Positions 1-7,329 of a DNA stretch of 16,062 nucleotides are shown here, one piece after another. Origin of the DNA: an uncultured Haemophilus sp. (GTDB lineage: Bacteria > Pseudomonadota > Gammaproteobacteria > Enterobacterales > Pasteurellaceae); the NCBI RefSeq assembly GCF_937976265.1, contig NZ_CALJRX010000063.1, positions 1 through 16,062 on the forward strand, in the 5' to 3' direction. The first letter of the stretch is position 1, and every line of letters starts with the position of its first letter. The notes under the pieces were generated by a model. It made no database searches. It was not told where the DNA came from and worked only from the letters and a program-made list of their open reading frames with translations. A program made the translations under genes and the position numbers.

Positions 1-105
1 TCTTGGGTTGTGGGTGATGTGGCTTGTGGCATCGGATTGAGAGAAGATTTTACCCCTGTGACCGGCAATGATAGCCACTTCATTCCGCATTACTTTGTGG
101 AATAA
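1..105 (+). CDS. C-terminal end of a YgiC/YjfC-type glutathionylspermidine synthase family protein (partial)
   Basis: The frame is open from base 1 and ends at the TAA at 103-105, giving the last 34 residues of a protein whose start lies outside the window. The tail contains GIGLRED, then a short spacer with PVTGNDSHF, then PHYFVE. I recall the same layout (GIGIRED, a serine-aromatic pair, PH-x-FVE) at the end of E. coli YgiC, an ATP-grasp ligase-like protein of the glutathionylspermidine synthase family. The true substrate of YgiC-type proteins is not well defined, so no reaction is assigned. The gene is followed after 48 bases by the alcohol dehydrogenase on the same strand. The family call rests on a short tail matched from memory. 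Confidence 0.6.
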   Translation, partial: SWVVGDVACGIGLREDFTPVTGNDSHFIPHYFVE

Positions 106-122
106 AAACAACGCAAAAACTG

Positions 123-131
123 ACCGCACTT
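123..131 (-). repeat. DNA uptake signal sequence (single copy)
   Basis: ACCGCACTT, the reverse complement of the Haemophilus uptake core AAGTGCGGT. It lies in the 48-base gap between the ygiC-like gene and the alcohol dehydrogenase and is not part of a paired hairpin. Such sites are bound during natural competence in Pasteurellaceae. Confidence 0.85.
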
Positions 132-153
132 AACAGATAATAAGGAGATAAAT

Positions 154-1299
154 ATGTATCCATTTAGTTTTCAAAACCCTACTCGCATTGAATTTGGTCT
201 CGATAAAGAAAAAGAGATGGGTAAATATATGCACGAATACGGTGCAAAAAAGGCCTTAATTATCTATGGCAGTGAGCGTGTCAAACAATCCGGTTTATTT
301 GAAGATGTGGCAAAAAGCTTGCGTAAGCATGGCATTGAATACATTGAATGTGGTGGGGTAAAAAGTAACCCGACAATCAGCAAAGTCCGTGAAGCCGTTG
401 TAATGGCAAAAGCCTTTGGTGCAGATAGTGTGTTGAGTATCGGTGGAGGCTCTTGCCTTGATAGTGCGAAAGCGATCGCGGCTGGTGCGTGCTATGACGG
501 TGATACTTGGGACTTCTTTAAAGGCACACCGGTGCAAAAAGCATTAATGATTTTTGATGTAATAACCCTTGCGGCAACAGGCAGTGAAATGAACTGGGGC
601 TCAGTCATTACTAATGAAGAAACGCAGCAAAAATATTCAATTCACAGCAATCATTTATTCCCAAAAGTATCAGTCATTAATCCGAAATTGCAAGCGACCG
701 TCAGTCGTGATTATTTAGTGTATTCTGCCGCAGATATTATTGCTCATTCGATTGAAGCCTATTTCACGGCAGAATATCGCCCTGAAATTATTGATTTCTT
801 GGTAGAAAGCAATATTAAAACCGTTATCCGTACGACTGAAATCTTGCTCAATGACCCACAAGATCTCAATGCACGTGGTGAATTTGCCTGGGCAGCCACA
901 CTTGCGTTGAACGGTTTAACTCATTTAGGTATCTCACCTTACGGTTTCCCAAATCATATGATTGAGCATTCCATGAGTGCGATTTCAGATGTGCCACATG
1001 GAGCTGGCCTTTCCGTGATTATGCCTGCGTGGATGCAATGGTATCAATCTCAAAACCCCGCTCAATTCAAACGCTTTGCTAAAGAAATATTTGGCTTAGA
1101 TAAGGCTGAAGAGGGTATTCAAGCCTTAAAAGCTTGGTTTGATAAAATCGGTACACCAACCTGCCTTGAACAACTTGGCATTGATGATAAAACCTTAGCT
1201 GAAATTGTCGATAATGCAGCTCAAACTGCTATCAAGGCAAAAGTGGAAAAAACTTACACCAAAGAAGCTATTGAAGCAATTTTCGCTTTAGCGAAGTAA
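154..1299 (+). CDS. Iron-containing alcohol dehydrogenase (YqhD/butanol dehydrogenase-like)
   Basis: A 381-residue group III metal-dependent alcohol dehydrogenase, expected to reduce aldehydes or oxidise alcohols with NAD(P)H in the cytoplasm. The N-terminal cofactor domain has YGS near residues 38-40 and the GGGS loop at 97-100. ATGSE at 141-145 follows. The C-terminal domain carries the metal ligands by family spacing: D194 and H198 in DIIAHSIEAYF, H268 in NHMIEH, and H282 in PHGAG. Length and layout match the YqhD branch (E. coli YqhD 387 aa). The ATG has AGGAG six bases upstream. The gene is probably co-read with the ygiC-like gene and ends at a hairpin about 10 bases past its stop. The exact substrate and the choice of NADH or NADPH cannot be told from the sequence. 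Confidence 0.9.
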   Translation: MYPFSFQNPTRIEFGLDKEKEMGKYMHEYGAKKALIIYGSERVKQSGLFEDVAKSLRKHGIEYIECGGVKSNPTISKVREAVVMAKAFGADSVLSIGGGSCLDSAKAIAAGACYDGDTWDFFKGTPVQKALMIFDVITLAATGSEMNWGSVITNEETQQKYSIHSNHLFPKVSVINPKLQATVSRDYLVYSAADIIAHSIEAYFTAEYRPEIIDFLVESNIKTVIRTTEILLNDPQDLNARGEFAWAATLALNGLTHLGISPYGFPNHMIEHSMSAISDVPHGAGLSVIMPAWMQWYQSQNPAQFKRFAKEIFGLDKAEEGIQALKAWFDKIGTPTCLEQLGIDDKTLAEIVDNAAQTAIKAKVEKTYTKEAIEAIFALAK

Positions 1300-1308
1300 T
1301 CTCTCATA

Positions 1309-1355
1309 AAAAGAGCGGTCAAATTTCATTATACTCTGAATTTGATCGCTCTTTT
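1309..1355 (+). terminator. Rho-independent terminator after the alcohol dehydrogenase
   Basis: AAAAGAGCG at 1309-1317 pairs with CGCTCTTTT at 1347-1355. The pairing continues inward through TCAAATT/AATTTGA with one G-T pair, and a T-rich run follows. The left arm holds AAGAGCGGT (1311-1319), one base off the uptake core, so this looks like a decayed uptake-signal terminator. Confidence 0.75.
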
Positions 1356-1390
1356 ATATTCTCAATATCTCACTTTATAGAAAAGAACAC

Positions 1391-1428
1391 AAAAAATAAC
1401 CGCACTTCAGTTACCCAAAGTGCGGTTA
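1391..1428 (-). terminator. Uptake-signal hairpin terminator after rplA (may act both ways)
   Basis: Inverted uptake signals at 1399-1407 (ACCGCACTT) and 1418-1426 (AAGTGCGGT) make an 11-bp perfect stem, TAACCGCACTT/AAGTGCGGTTA, around a 10-base loop. Read on the minus strand the stem is followed by a T-run (the A-run at 1391-1396), so it terminates the rplK-rplA transcript. It lies between convergent genes. Confidence 0.85.
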
Positions 1429-1453
1429 ATGTGAATTAAGTTTTAACGCTTAA

Positions 1454-2143
1454 TTATAGTGAAGCTTGATCAACTGCCACACCAGCACCCATAGTTGTAG
1501 AGATGCTTACTTTCTTGATAAAGATACCTTTTGCAGTAGTTGGTTTTGCTTTGTTTAAAGCAGCCAATAATGCTTGAAGGTTTTCTTTTAATTGAACTTC
1601 AGAGAAGTTTGCTTTACCAATTGTTGTGTGGATGATACCGTTTTTATCGTTACGATAACGGATCTGACCAGATTTAGCATTTTTAACTGCTTCAGCAACG
1701 TTTGGTGTTACGGTACCCACTTTAGGGTTTGGCATTAAACCACGTGGGCCTAATACTTGACCTAATTGACCAACAACACGCATTGCATCAGGAGAAGCGA
1801 TAACAACGTCAAAGTTCATTTCGCCTTTTTTGATTTGCTCTGCTAAATCTTCCATACCGACTAAATCAGCGCCAGCTTCTTTAGCTGCATCTGCGTTAGC
1901 ACCTTGGGTGAACACAGCTACACGTACTTCACGACCAGTACCGTGTGGTAATACAGTTGCACCACGAACGTTTTGGTCTGATTTACGAGGATCGATACCT
2001 AAGTTTACTGCAACGTCAACACTTTCAACGAATTTAGCCGTTGCGAATTGTTTTAATAACGCGATTGCTTCGTTGATTTCGTATGCTTTAGTAGAATCTA
2101 CGCCAGCTTTGATTGCTTTCATTTTTTTAGTCAATTTAGCCAT
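1454..2143 (-). CDS. rplA: 50S ribosomal protein L1
   Basis: A 229-residue protein with the full length and features of bacterial L1: MAKLTKKMKAI at the start, GATVLPHGTGREVRVAVF in the middle, and GPRGLMPNPKVGTVT near residues 132-146. L1 binds helices 76-78 of 23S rRNA, forms the mobile stalk that helps release deacylated tRNA from the E site, and in gamma-proteobacteria represses its own operon. The start codon lies 4 bases after the rplK stop. Its Shine-Dalgarno GGAGG is built into the last rplK codons (GTG GTG GAG GAA TAA), so translation of the two genes is probably coupled. Downstream is a converging alcohol dehydrogenase and not rplJL-rpoBC. Confidence 0.98.
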   Translation of the reverse strand: MAKLTKKMKAIKAGVDSTKAYEINEAIALLKQFATAKFVESVDVAVNLGIDPRKSDQNVRGATVLPHGTGREVRVAVFTQGANADAAKEAGADLVGMEDLAEQIKKGEMNFDVVIASPDAMRVVGQLGQVLGPRGLMPNPKVGTVTPNVAEAVKNAKSGQIRYRNDKNGIIHTTIGKANFSEVQLKENLQALLAALNKAKPTTAKGIFIKKVSISTTMGAGVAVDQASL

Positions 2144-2147
2144 CGTA

Positions 2148-2576
2148 TTATTCCTCCACCACTAAGCCCATTGAGCGAGCAGTACCAGCAATTGATTTCA
2201 TTTTAGTTTCGATAGTCGCACCAGTCATATCTGCTGCTTTAGTTTCAGCGATTTGACGAACTTGATCTAAAGTTACTTTACCCACTTTATCTTTGTTCGG
2301 TTTACCAGAACCAGATTTGATACCTGCAGCTTTTTTCAATAATACTGCTGCTGGTGGAGTTTTAGTAATGAAAGTGAATGAACGGTCTGCATATACAGTG
2401 ATAACAACTGGAATTGGTAAACCTTTTTCAATGCTCTCAGTACGAGCGTTGAATGCTTTACAGAATTCCATGATGTTCACACCTTGTTGACCTAATGCAG
2501 GACCAACTGGTGGTGATGGGTTTGCCATACCAGCTGCAACTTGCAACTTAACGTATGCTTGGACTTTTTTTGCCAT
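2148..2576 (-). CDS. rplK: 50S ribosomal protein L11
   Basis: A 142-residue L11, the usual length. The N-terminal domain contains VKLQVAAGMANPSPPVGPALGQ with its proline-rich hinge, and the C-terminal RNA-binding domain spans roughly residues 70-140 (KAAGIKSGSGKPNKDKVG, then TGATIETKMKSIAGTARSMG). L11 binds the GTPase-associated centre of 23S rRNA with L10, takes part in factor binding, and is the target of thiostrepton-type antibiotics. It is the first gene of an L11-L1 pair with its own promoter-like site upstream, separated from nusG by an uptake-signal terminator. Confidence 0.98.
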   Translation of the reverse strand: MAKKVQAYVKLQVAAGMANPSPPVGPALGQQGVNIMEFCKAFNARTESIEKGLPIPVVITVYADRSFTFITKTPPAAVLLKKAAGIKSGSGKPNKDKVGKVTLDQVRQIAETKAADMTGATIETKMKSIAGTARSMGLVVEE

Positions 2577-2605
2577 TTTTTAGTTTCCTCTAAATGGGTG
2601 ATAAC

Positions 2606-2617
2606 GCCGAAATCGGC
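2606..2617 (-). promoter_or_regulatory. Small hairpin in the rplK leader, possible L1 feedback site
   Basis: The rplK leader carries GCCGA-tt-TCGGC (minus strand), a 5-bp stem about 30 bases before the start codon and downstream of the promoter-like site. In E. coli, L1 represses this operon by binding the L11 leader. Position fits such a site, but I cannot confirm that the structure mimics the rRNA target. Confidence 0.35.
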
Positions 2618-2639
2618 TCCCCTGTTAATGAAAGGCTGT

Positions 2640-2668
2640 ATTTTAATTAATCAGCCTCGAAATTTCAA
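2640..2668 (-). promoter_or_regulatory. Sigma-70-like promoter for rplK-rplA
   Basis: On the minus strand, TTGAAA (2663-2668) and TAAAAT (2640-2645) are separated by exactly 17 bases. The site lies after the nusG terminator and about 65 bases before the rplK start codon, leaving a leader of about 55 bases. Confidence 0.6.
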
Positions 2669-2680
2669 GCAGAAAAACTA

Positions 2681-2717
2681 CTCGAAAAACAACCGCACTT
2701 TATTTTTTAAGTGCGGT
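2681..2717 (-). terminator. Uptake-signal hairpin terminator after nusG
   Basis: Inverted uptake signals at 2692-2700 and 2709-2717 form a 9-bp or longer stem around an 8-base AT-rich loop. On the minus strand the stem runs into TTGTTTTTC. It separates secE-nusG from rplK-rplA. Confidence 0.8.
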
Positions 2718-2747
2718 CATTAAATTTCTTATTTTGGTAAAGAGAAA

Positions 2748-3305
2748 TTAACGTGTTTTTTCTACTTGACCAAATTCAAGTTCAACTGGTGTTGCACGAC
2801 CGAAGATAGATACAGATACTTTTAAGCGGCCTTTTTCGTAATCCACTTCTTCAACCGTACCATTAAAGTCAGCAAATGGACCTTCTGTCACACGTACTTC
2901 TTCACCTGGTTGATATTCTTTACGATGACGTGGTTTTTCAGCACTTTGCTCTAAACGATTTAAAATTAAATCTGCTTCACGTTTAGAAATTGGCGCTGGC
3001 TTATCTGGTGTACCGCCGATAAAGCCCATTACACGTGGTACGCTTTTCACTAAGTGCCATGTGTCATCATTCATTGCCATTTCAACTAATACATAGCCAG
3101 GGAAGAATTTACGTTCGCTTTTACGACGTTTACCTGCTACGTTTTCAACGACTTCTTCAGTCGGCACTAACACTTCACCAAACTGATCTTCCATTTGTTG
3201 TTGTTTGATATATTCACGCAATGTGATTGCAACACGACTCTCAAAACCTGAGAATGCTTGCAATACATACCAACGTTTTTTGGATACGTTTTCAGTTTCG
3301 CTCAT
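2748..3305 (-). CDS. nusG: Transcription termination/antitermination protein NusG
   Basis: A 185-residue NusG. The N-terminal NGN domain, which binds RNA polymerase across the cleft, has KRWYVLQAFSGFE near residues 10-22 and FFPGYVLVEM in the middle. The C-terminal KOW domain (EGPFADFNGTVEEVDYEKGR) contacts Rho or ribosomal protein S10. The start lies one base after the secE stop with only a weak Shine-Dalgarno (GAG), so it is probably translated by coupling to secE. Confidence 0.97.
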   Translation of the reverse strand: MSETENVSKKRWYVLQAFSGFESRVAITLREYIKQQQMEDQFGEVLVPTEEVVENVAGKRRKSERKFFPGYVLVEMAMNDDTWHLVKSVPRVMGFIGGTPDKPAPISKREADLILNRLEQSAEKPRHRKEYQPGEEVRVTEGPFADFNGTVEEVDYEKGRLKVSVSIFGRATPVELEFGQVEKTR

Positions 3306-3306
3306 T

Positions 3307-3723
3307 TTAGAATCTCAAATTAGTTAAGAAGTTAATTAATGCAATGATAATTGAATCAATTGCCCAGAAGAATAAAGAGGTAAGCACGGTTACCCCAATT
3401 ACGATTAAAGTTGTTTGACGTGTTTCTGCACGAGTTGGCCATACCACTTTACGAGCTTCAACTTTTGCTTCGCTAAAGAATGTACGAGCTTTTTTACCTT
3501 GCTCAGTAATTGCAGCTAAACCAAGGGCAATTAATAAAGCGACAACTACGCCAACTACACGTACAGGTAAAGAGAAGGCGTCTTTAAAATAAACGTTACC
3601 AATCGCTGCAGCAGTAAAAAATGCTGCAGAAAGAATCCAAAGAAGCGTGTTTAAACCTTTTGATTTTCCTTCTACGACTTGTTTTTGGTCGTGTTTCTTT
3701 TTCTCAACAATTTCAGTTGTCAT
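3307..3723 (-). CDS. secE: Preprotein translocase subunit SecE
   Basis: A 138-residue inner-membrane protein of the long, three-helix gamma-proteobacterial type. Two hydrophobic segments lie near residues 26-46 and 52-70. The conserved amphipathic stretch ARTFFSEAKVEARKVVWPTRAETRQTT precedes the last membrane helix (about 105-130); I name only its core VVWPTRAE as the signature. SecE clamps the two halves of SecY in the SecYEG channel. It pairs with nusG as in most proteobacteria and follows clpX on the same strand after 121 bases that hold a promoter-like site. Confidence 0.97.
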   Translation of the reverse strand: MTTEIVEKKKHDQKQVVEGKSKGLNTLLWILSAAFFTAAAIGNVYFKDAFSLPVRVVGVVVALLIALGLAAITEQGKKARTFFSEAKVEARKVVWPTRAETRQTTLIVIGVTVLTSLFFWAIDSIIIALINFLTNLRF

Positions 3724-3781
3724 AAGTGAATCCGTATAAAATAAGGGATAAATAATTTTTAGATTAATTTCAGAACGTGCG

Positions 3782-3810
3782 ATTGTAGCATTTTCTTTCG
3801 AGATTGCCTA
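3782..3810 (-). promoter_or_regulatory. Sigma-70-like promoter for secE-nusG
   Basis: On the minus strand, TAGGCA (3805-3810) and TACAAT (3782-3787) are 17 bases apart. The -10 is preceded by TGC, giving an extended -10 (TGnTACAAT). The start codon is about 58 bases downstream. Confidence 0.55.
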
Positions 3811-3831
3811 TGAAAAATGTTAGAAAAAACA

Positions 3832-3840
3832 ACCGCACTT
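3832..3840 (-). repeat. DNA uptake signal sequence (single copy)
   Basis: ACCGCACTT five bases beyond the clpX stop codon, with no inverted partner nearby. On the minus strand the core AAGTGCGGT is followed by a T-rich run, but without a stem I do not call a terminator. Confidence 0.85.
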
Positions 3841-3844
3841 TCTG

Positions 3845-5083
3845 TTAATTTTTATATTCGAGCTTTGGTGGTTTGTTATCAACGATGGTTTCTTCATCCA
3901 CAATCACTTTTTGCAAGTTTTCGATTGAAGGTAAATCATACATCGTATCTAACAATACAGCCTCAACGATTGAGCGCAAACCACGTGCACCGGTTTTACG
4001 TTCAAGGGCTTTTTTCGCCATCGCTTTTAATGCTTCCGGCGTGAATTCAAGTTCCACATTTTCTAAGCCAAATAATGCTTGATATTGTTTGGTCAGTGCA
4101 TTTTTCGGTTGAGTAAGAATCTGAATCAACGCTTCTTCATCTAATTCGCTTAATGGCGCAATCATTGGAAGACGACCAATAAATTCTGGAATCAAACCGA
4201 ATTTCATTAAATCATCCGGCTCAACTTGACGGAATAATTCAGAAAGATTTTCTTTCTCTTCTTCCTTCTCTACTTTCGCATCAAAGCCAATTCCGGTATC
4301 AGTTTGTGTACGCTTACCGATGATTTTATCTAAGCCAGCAAATGCCCCACCACAAATAAAGAGAATTTTCGAAGTATCCACTTTCAACATTTCTTGTTGT
4401 GGGTGTTTACGTCCACCTTGTGGCGGTACAGACGCAATAGTGCCTTCAATTAATTTCAATAAGGCTTGTTGCACACCTTCACCAGACACATCGCGAGTAA
4501 TAGACGCACCTTCTGATTTACGGCTGATTTTATCAATTTCATCAATATAGATAATGCCCTGCTCTGCTTTTTCCGTATCGTAATCGCAGTTTTGCAATAA
4601 TTTTTGCAGAACATTTTCCACGTCTTCGCCCACATAACCGGCTTCAGTTAACGTCGTCGCATCGGCCATAGCAAAAGGCACATTTAAACGACGCGCCAAG
4701 GTTTGTGCTAATAAGGTTTTACCGCTACCTGTTGGACCGATTAACAAGATGTTACTTTTACCTAATTCCACATCATTGCTTTGGTGGTTCGTACGTAAGC
4801 GTTTATAGTGATTATAAACCGCCACTGACAAGACTTTTTTCGCATAATCTTGCCCAATCACATAATCATCTAAATGTGCACGAATTTCGTGCGGTGTCGG
4901 TAATTTTTCTTCAACGGCCAGTTCGCTCGGTGTTTCGATTTCTCCACTGTCTTCCAACATACTGTGGCAAAGCTCGATACACTCGTTACAAATATAACCA
5001 TCTGTACCCGCAATTAATTTACCTACTTCACTTTTTTCTCTTCCGCAGAAAGAACAGTGAAGATCGTTATCATTTGTTGTCAT
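3845..5083 (-). CDS. clpX: ATP-dependent Clp protease ATP-binding subunit ClpX
   Basis: A 412-residue AAA+ unfoldase that recognises tagged substrates (such as ssrA-tagged proteins) and threads them into ClpP. The N-terminal zinc domain has C10, C13, C32 and C35. Walker A is GPTGSGKT at 116-123. The GYVG pore loop lies at 149-152, Walker B (IIYIDEID) at 177-184 and the RKH pore loop at 225-227. The IGF motif that docks on ClpP is at 265-267, and the sensor 2 region has GARGLRS. The start is 9 bases after the clpP stop, with AAGGAT as ribosome binding site, so clpP and clpX form one transcript. All diagnostic parts are intact. Confidence 0.98.
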   Translation of the reverse strand: MTTNDNDLHCSFCGREKSEVGKLIAGTDGYICNECIELCHSMLEDSGEIETPSELAVEEKLPTPHEIRAHLDDYVIGQDYAKKVLSVAVYNHYKRLRTNHQSNDVELGKSNILLIGPTGSGKTLLAQTLARRLNVPFAMADATTLTEAGYVGEDVENVLQKLLQNCDYDTEKAEQGIIYIDEIDKISRKSEGASITRDVSGEGVQQALLKLIEGTIASVPPQGGRKHPQQEMLKVDTSKILFICGGAFAGLDKIIGKRTQTDTGIGFDAKVEKEEEKENLSELFRQVEPDDLMKFGLIPEFIGRLPMIAPLSELDEEALIQILTQPKNALTKQYQALFGLENVELEFTPEALKAMAKKALERKTGARGLRSIVEAVLLDTMYDLPSIENLQKVIVDEETIVDNKPPKLEYKN

Positions 5084-5092
5084 GTTAAATCC

Positions 5093-5674
5093 TTAACGTT
5101 TAATCAACACATCGTCCACTAAGCCGTAAGCTTTTGCTTCTTCTGCCGACATAAAGTTATCACGATCGGTGTCTTTTTCGATACGCTCGATGCTTTGACC
5201 GGTATGGAAAGCAAGACGCTCGTTTAAGGTTTGTTTAATTTTTAAAATTTCTTGCGCGTGGATCTGAATATCTGATGCTTGTCCACGGAAACCACCTAAC
5301 GGTTGGTGAATCATCACGCGTGCATTCGGTAAGGCTGCACGTTTTCCTGCTGCACCTCCAGCAAGTAAAAATGCGCCCATTGAGCAAGCTTGACCAATGC
5401 AAAGGGTACGCACATCCGGTTTAATAAATTGCATGGTATCGTAAATTGCCATACCCGCAGTCACTGAACCGCCCGGTGAGTTAATATAAATATTGATGTC
5501 TTTTTTCGGATCTTCTGATTCTAAGAAAAGTAGCTGTGCCACGATCAAATTTGCCATACGATCTTCCACTTCACCACTCAAGAAGATCACGCGCTCTTTT
5601 AATAGGCGGGAATAAATGTCATACGAACGTTCACCACGAGAGGTTTGTTCGACAACCATAGGAATTACACTCAT
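5093..5674 (-). CDS. clpP: ATP-dependent Clp protease proteolytic subunit ClpP
   Basis: A 193-residue serine peptidase that forms the double-heptamer chamber of ClpXP. The catalytic triad is S98 (GQACSMGAFLL), H123 (MIHQPLGG) and D172 (TDRDNF). The short N-terminal propeptide and the following YDIYSRLLKERVI are typical. The gene lies between tig and clpX in the order tig-clpP-clpX seen in many gamma-proteobacteria. A terminator after tig and a TAGAAT box about 35 bases before the start (without a good -35) suggest a clpP promoter, which I do not list separately. Confidence 0.98.
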   Translation of the reverse strand: MSVIPMVVEQTSRGERSYDIYSRLLKERVIFLSGEVEDRMANLIVAQLLFLESEDPKKDINIYINSPGGSVTAGMAIYDTMQFIKPDVRTLCIGQACSMGAFLLAGGAAGKRAALPNARVMIHQPLGGFRGQASDIQIHAQEILKIKQTLNERLAFHTGQSIERIEKDTDRDNFMSAEEAKAYGLVDDVLIKR

Positions 5675-5725
5675 TTTTGCCCCTAAATATGTGCTAAAAA
5701 ATCGGGCAATATTCTACCCGAAAAT

Positions 5726-5774
5726 CAGTAAAAACAAAATGCGGTCGCTTTCATTGAAAAAAACGACCGCACTT
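5726..5774 (-). terminator. Uptake-signal hairpin terminator after tig
   Basis: TGCGGTCG (5740-5747) pairs with CGACCGCA (5764-5771), with further A-T pairing outside one mismatch. The right arm holds an exact uptake signal (5766-5774); the left arm holds AAATGCGGT (5737-5745), one base off. On the minus strand the stem is followed by TTTTGTTTTTAC. Confidence 0.8.
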
Positions 5775-5817
5775 TTCGATGATATGCCTGTGAATTTAAT
5801 TCACGTTCTATCAATTA

Positions 5818-7116
5818 TTATGCTTGTGGATTCATGATCTCATCAAATGAAGACGCTTTTTCAGTCACTTGAGCTTTAGCAAGAACCGCATCAACAGCTT
5901 GTTCTTCTAATACTACATTGCGAATGTTGTTCATTAACTCTTCATTTTTGCTGTAATATTCAACTACTTCAGCGGGTTGTTCGTAAGCAGAAGCGATATC
6001 CGCAATCATTGCTTTCGCACGTTCTTCATCCGGTTTCAATTCGTTTGATTTGATCACTTCAGAGAATAATAAACCGACTTGAACACGACGTTTTGCATCA
6101 GCTTCAAATAATTCACGTGGTAATTGTGCAGCTTGTTGTGCATTGCCACCGAAGCGTTGTGCTGCTTGGTTACGTAACACATTGATTTCTTCTTCTACTG
6201 CAGAAGCTGGAACATCAATTGGGTTTTGTTCGATTAAACCGTTGATGACTTGTTGTTTAACGCGAGAAACTAATGCGTTTTTCAATTCACGTTCCATGTT
6301 TTTACGGATTTCTGCACGTAAATCTGCCACAGTTTTGGTGTTTGGACCAAATTTAGCAACGAACTCATCAGTTAATTCTGGTAATTCCATTTCTTCTACT
6401 TTTTTCAAGGTGATCGCAAATTTTGCATCTTTACCTTTTAAGTTTTCAGAATGGTATTCCGCTGGGAAAGTCACATTGATATCGAATTGTTCGCCTGCTT
6501 TGTGACCTACGATGCCCTCTTCAAAACCAGGGATCATACGACCTTGGCCCATGAATAGAACGAAATCAGTTGCTTTACCGCCTTCGAATTCTTCGCCATC
6601 TACAGAACCAACGAAGTCGATTGTTACGCGAGAATCTGCTTTCGCTGCAGCTTTGCTTTCAGCCCAAGTTGCTTGTTGTTTACGTAATACATCGATCATT
6701 TTATCGATATCAGCTTCAGTGATTTCAACAGTTGGTTTCTCAACTTTGATGTTTTCTAAGCCTTTTAATTCAACTTCTGGGTACACTTCGAAAGTTGCAG
6801 TGAATGATAAATCTTTACCAGGTTCGAACGTTTCGATAGCGAAAGTTGGACGACCTGCGATGTTGATTTTCTCAGCGATTACTGCATCAAAGAAATGACG
6901 TGGTAATAAATCGTTTAATACATCTTGACGGATTGATGCGCCAAAACGTTGTTCAATGATGTGAGCTGGCACGTGACCTTTACGGAAACCATCAACACGT
7001 ACATTTTTTGCTGCACGTTTGAATTCTTCACGAGTTGCTTTTTCTACAGCTTCAGCTGGAACGGTGATCGTCACACGACGCTCTAAACCTTGAGTTGTTT
7101 CAATATTTAATGACAT
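5818..7116 (-). CDS. tig: Trigger factor (ribosome-associated peptidyl-prolyl isomerase)
   Basis: A 432-residue chaperone that binds the ribosome exit tunnel and shields nascent chains. I chose the start at 7116 (MSLNIETTQG) and not the ATG 12 bases upstream: it has GAGG 8-10 bases before it and gives the family length. The ribosome-docking loop is GFRKGHVP at residues 43-50, with F44, R45 and K46 conserved. The FKBP-like isomerase domain spans about 150-240 (VTIDFVGSVDGEEFEGG, then IPGFEEGIVGHKAG). The remaining C-terminal part is the helical arm domain. The gene has its own promoter-like site upstream and an uptake-signal terminator downstream, so it may be transcribed largely apart from clpP. 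Confidence 0.97.
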   Translation of the reverse strand: MSLNIETTQGLERRVTITVPAEAVEKATREEFKRAAKNVRVDGFRKGHVPAHIIEQRFGASIRQDVLNDLLPRHFFDAVIAEKINIAGRPTFAIETFEPGKDLSFTATFEVYPEVELKGLENIKVEKPTVEITEADIDKMIDVLRKQQATWAESKAAAKADSRVTIDFVGSVDGEEFEGGKATDFVLFMGQGRMIPGFEEGIVGHKAGEQFDINVTFPAEYHSENLKGKDAKFAITLKKVEEMELPELTDEFVAKFGPNTKTVADLRAEIRKNMERELKNALVSRVKQQVINGLIEQNPIDVPASAVEEEINVLRNQAAQRFGGNAQQAAQLPRELFEADAKRRVQVGLLFSEVIKSNELKPDEERAKAMIADIASAYEQPAEVVEYYSKNEELMNNIRNVVLEEQAVDAVLAKAQVTEKASSFDEIMNPQA

Positions 7117-7194
7117 TTGTAACCTCAATTAATGTTGCACTCGGTAAAAACCACACCGAACACGTTATTGTTTGTAAAAATAAAAAACCGCCAA

Positions 7195-7223
7195 ATTATA
7201 GCGAAAGAAAATCAAACAGTCGA
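7195..7223 (-). promoter_or_regulatory. Sigma-70-like promoter for tig
   Basis: On the minus strand, TCGACT (7218-7223) and a consensus TATAAT (7195-7200) are 17 bases apart. The -10 lies 78 bases before the chosen tig start codon. Confidence 0.6.
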
Positions 7224-7267
7224 TAGAAACCGGAAAATTCAATAGAAAACCCGCTAAAATTGCACAA

Positions 7268-7289
7268 TTTATCAACAATTTTTGATAAA
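7268..7289. repeat. 8-bp inverted repeat next to the kbp terminator
   Basis: TTTATCAA (7268-7275) and TTGATAAA (7282-7289) are perfect inverted copies around a 6-base loop. They sit just beyond the kbp terminator on the way to the tig promoter. The role is unknown; it could be a second hairpin of the terminator or an operator. Confidence 0.4.
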
Positions 7290-7320
7290 GAAAAAAGTGC
7301 GGTCAAAAATAACCGCACTT
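7290..7320 (-). terminator. Uptake-signal hairpin terminator after kbp
   Basis: Inverted uptake signals at 7295-7303 and 7312-7320 form a stem around an 8-base loop, extended by A/T pairs. On the minus strand it ends in a T-run (the A-run at 7291-7296). The kbp stop codon lies 10 bases upstream of the stem. Confidence 0.85.
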
Positions 7321-7329
7321 TTTATCGAA

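Noticed and set aside
4887..4895. Uptake signal inside clpX
   Set aside because: Only GTGCGGT is present and the first two bases differ, so it is not an exact core.
4705..5088. 127-residue plus-strand ORF within clpX
   Set aside because: It is the reverse of a fully conserved clpX coding region; no ribosome binding site or protein family fits.
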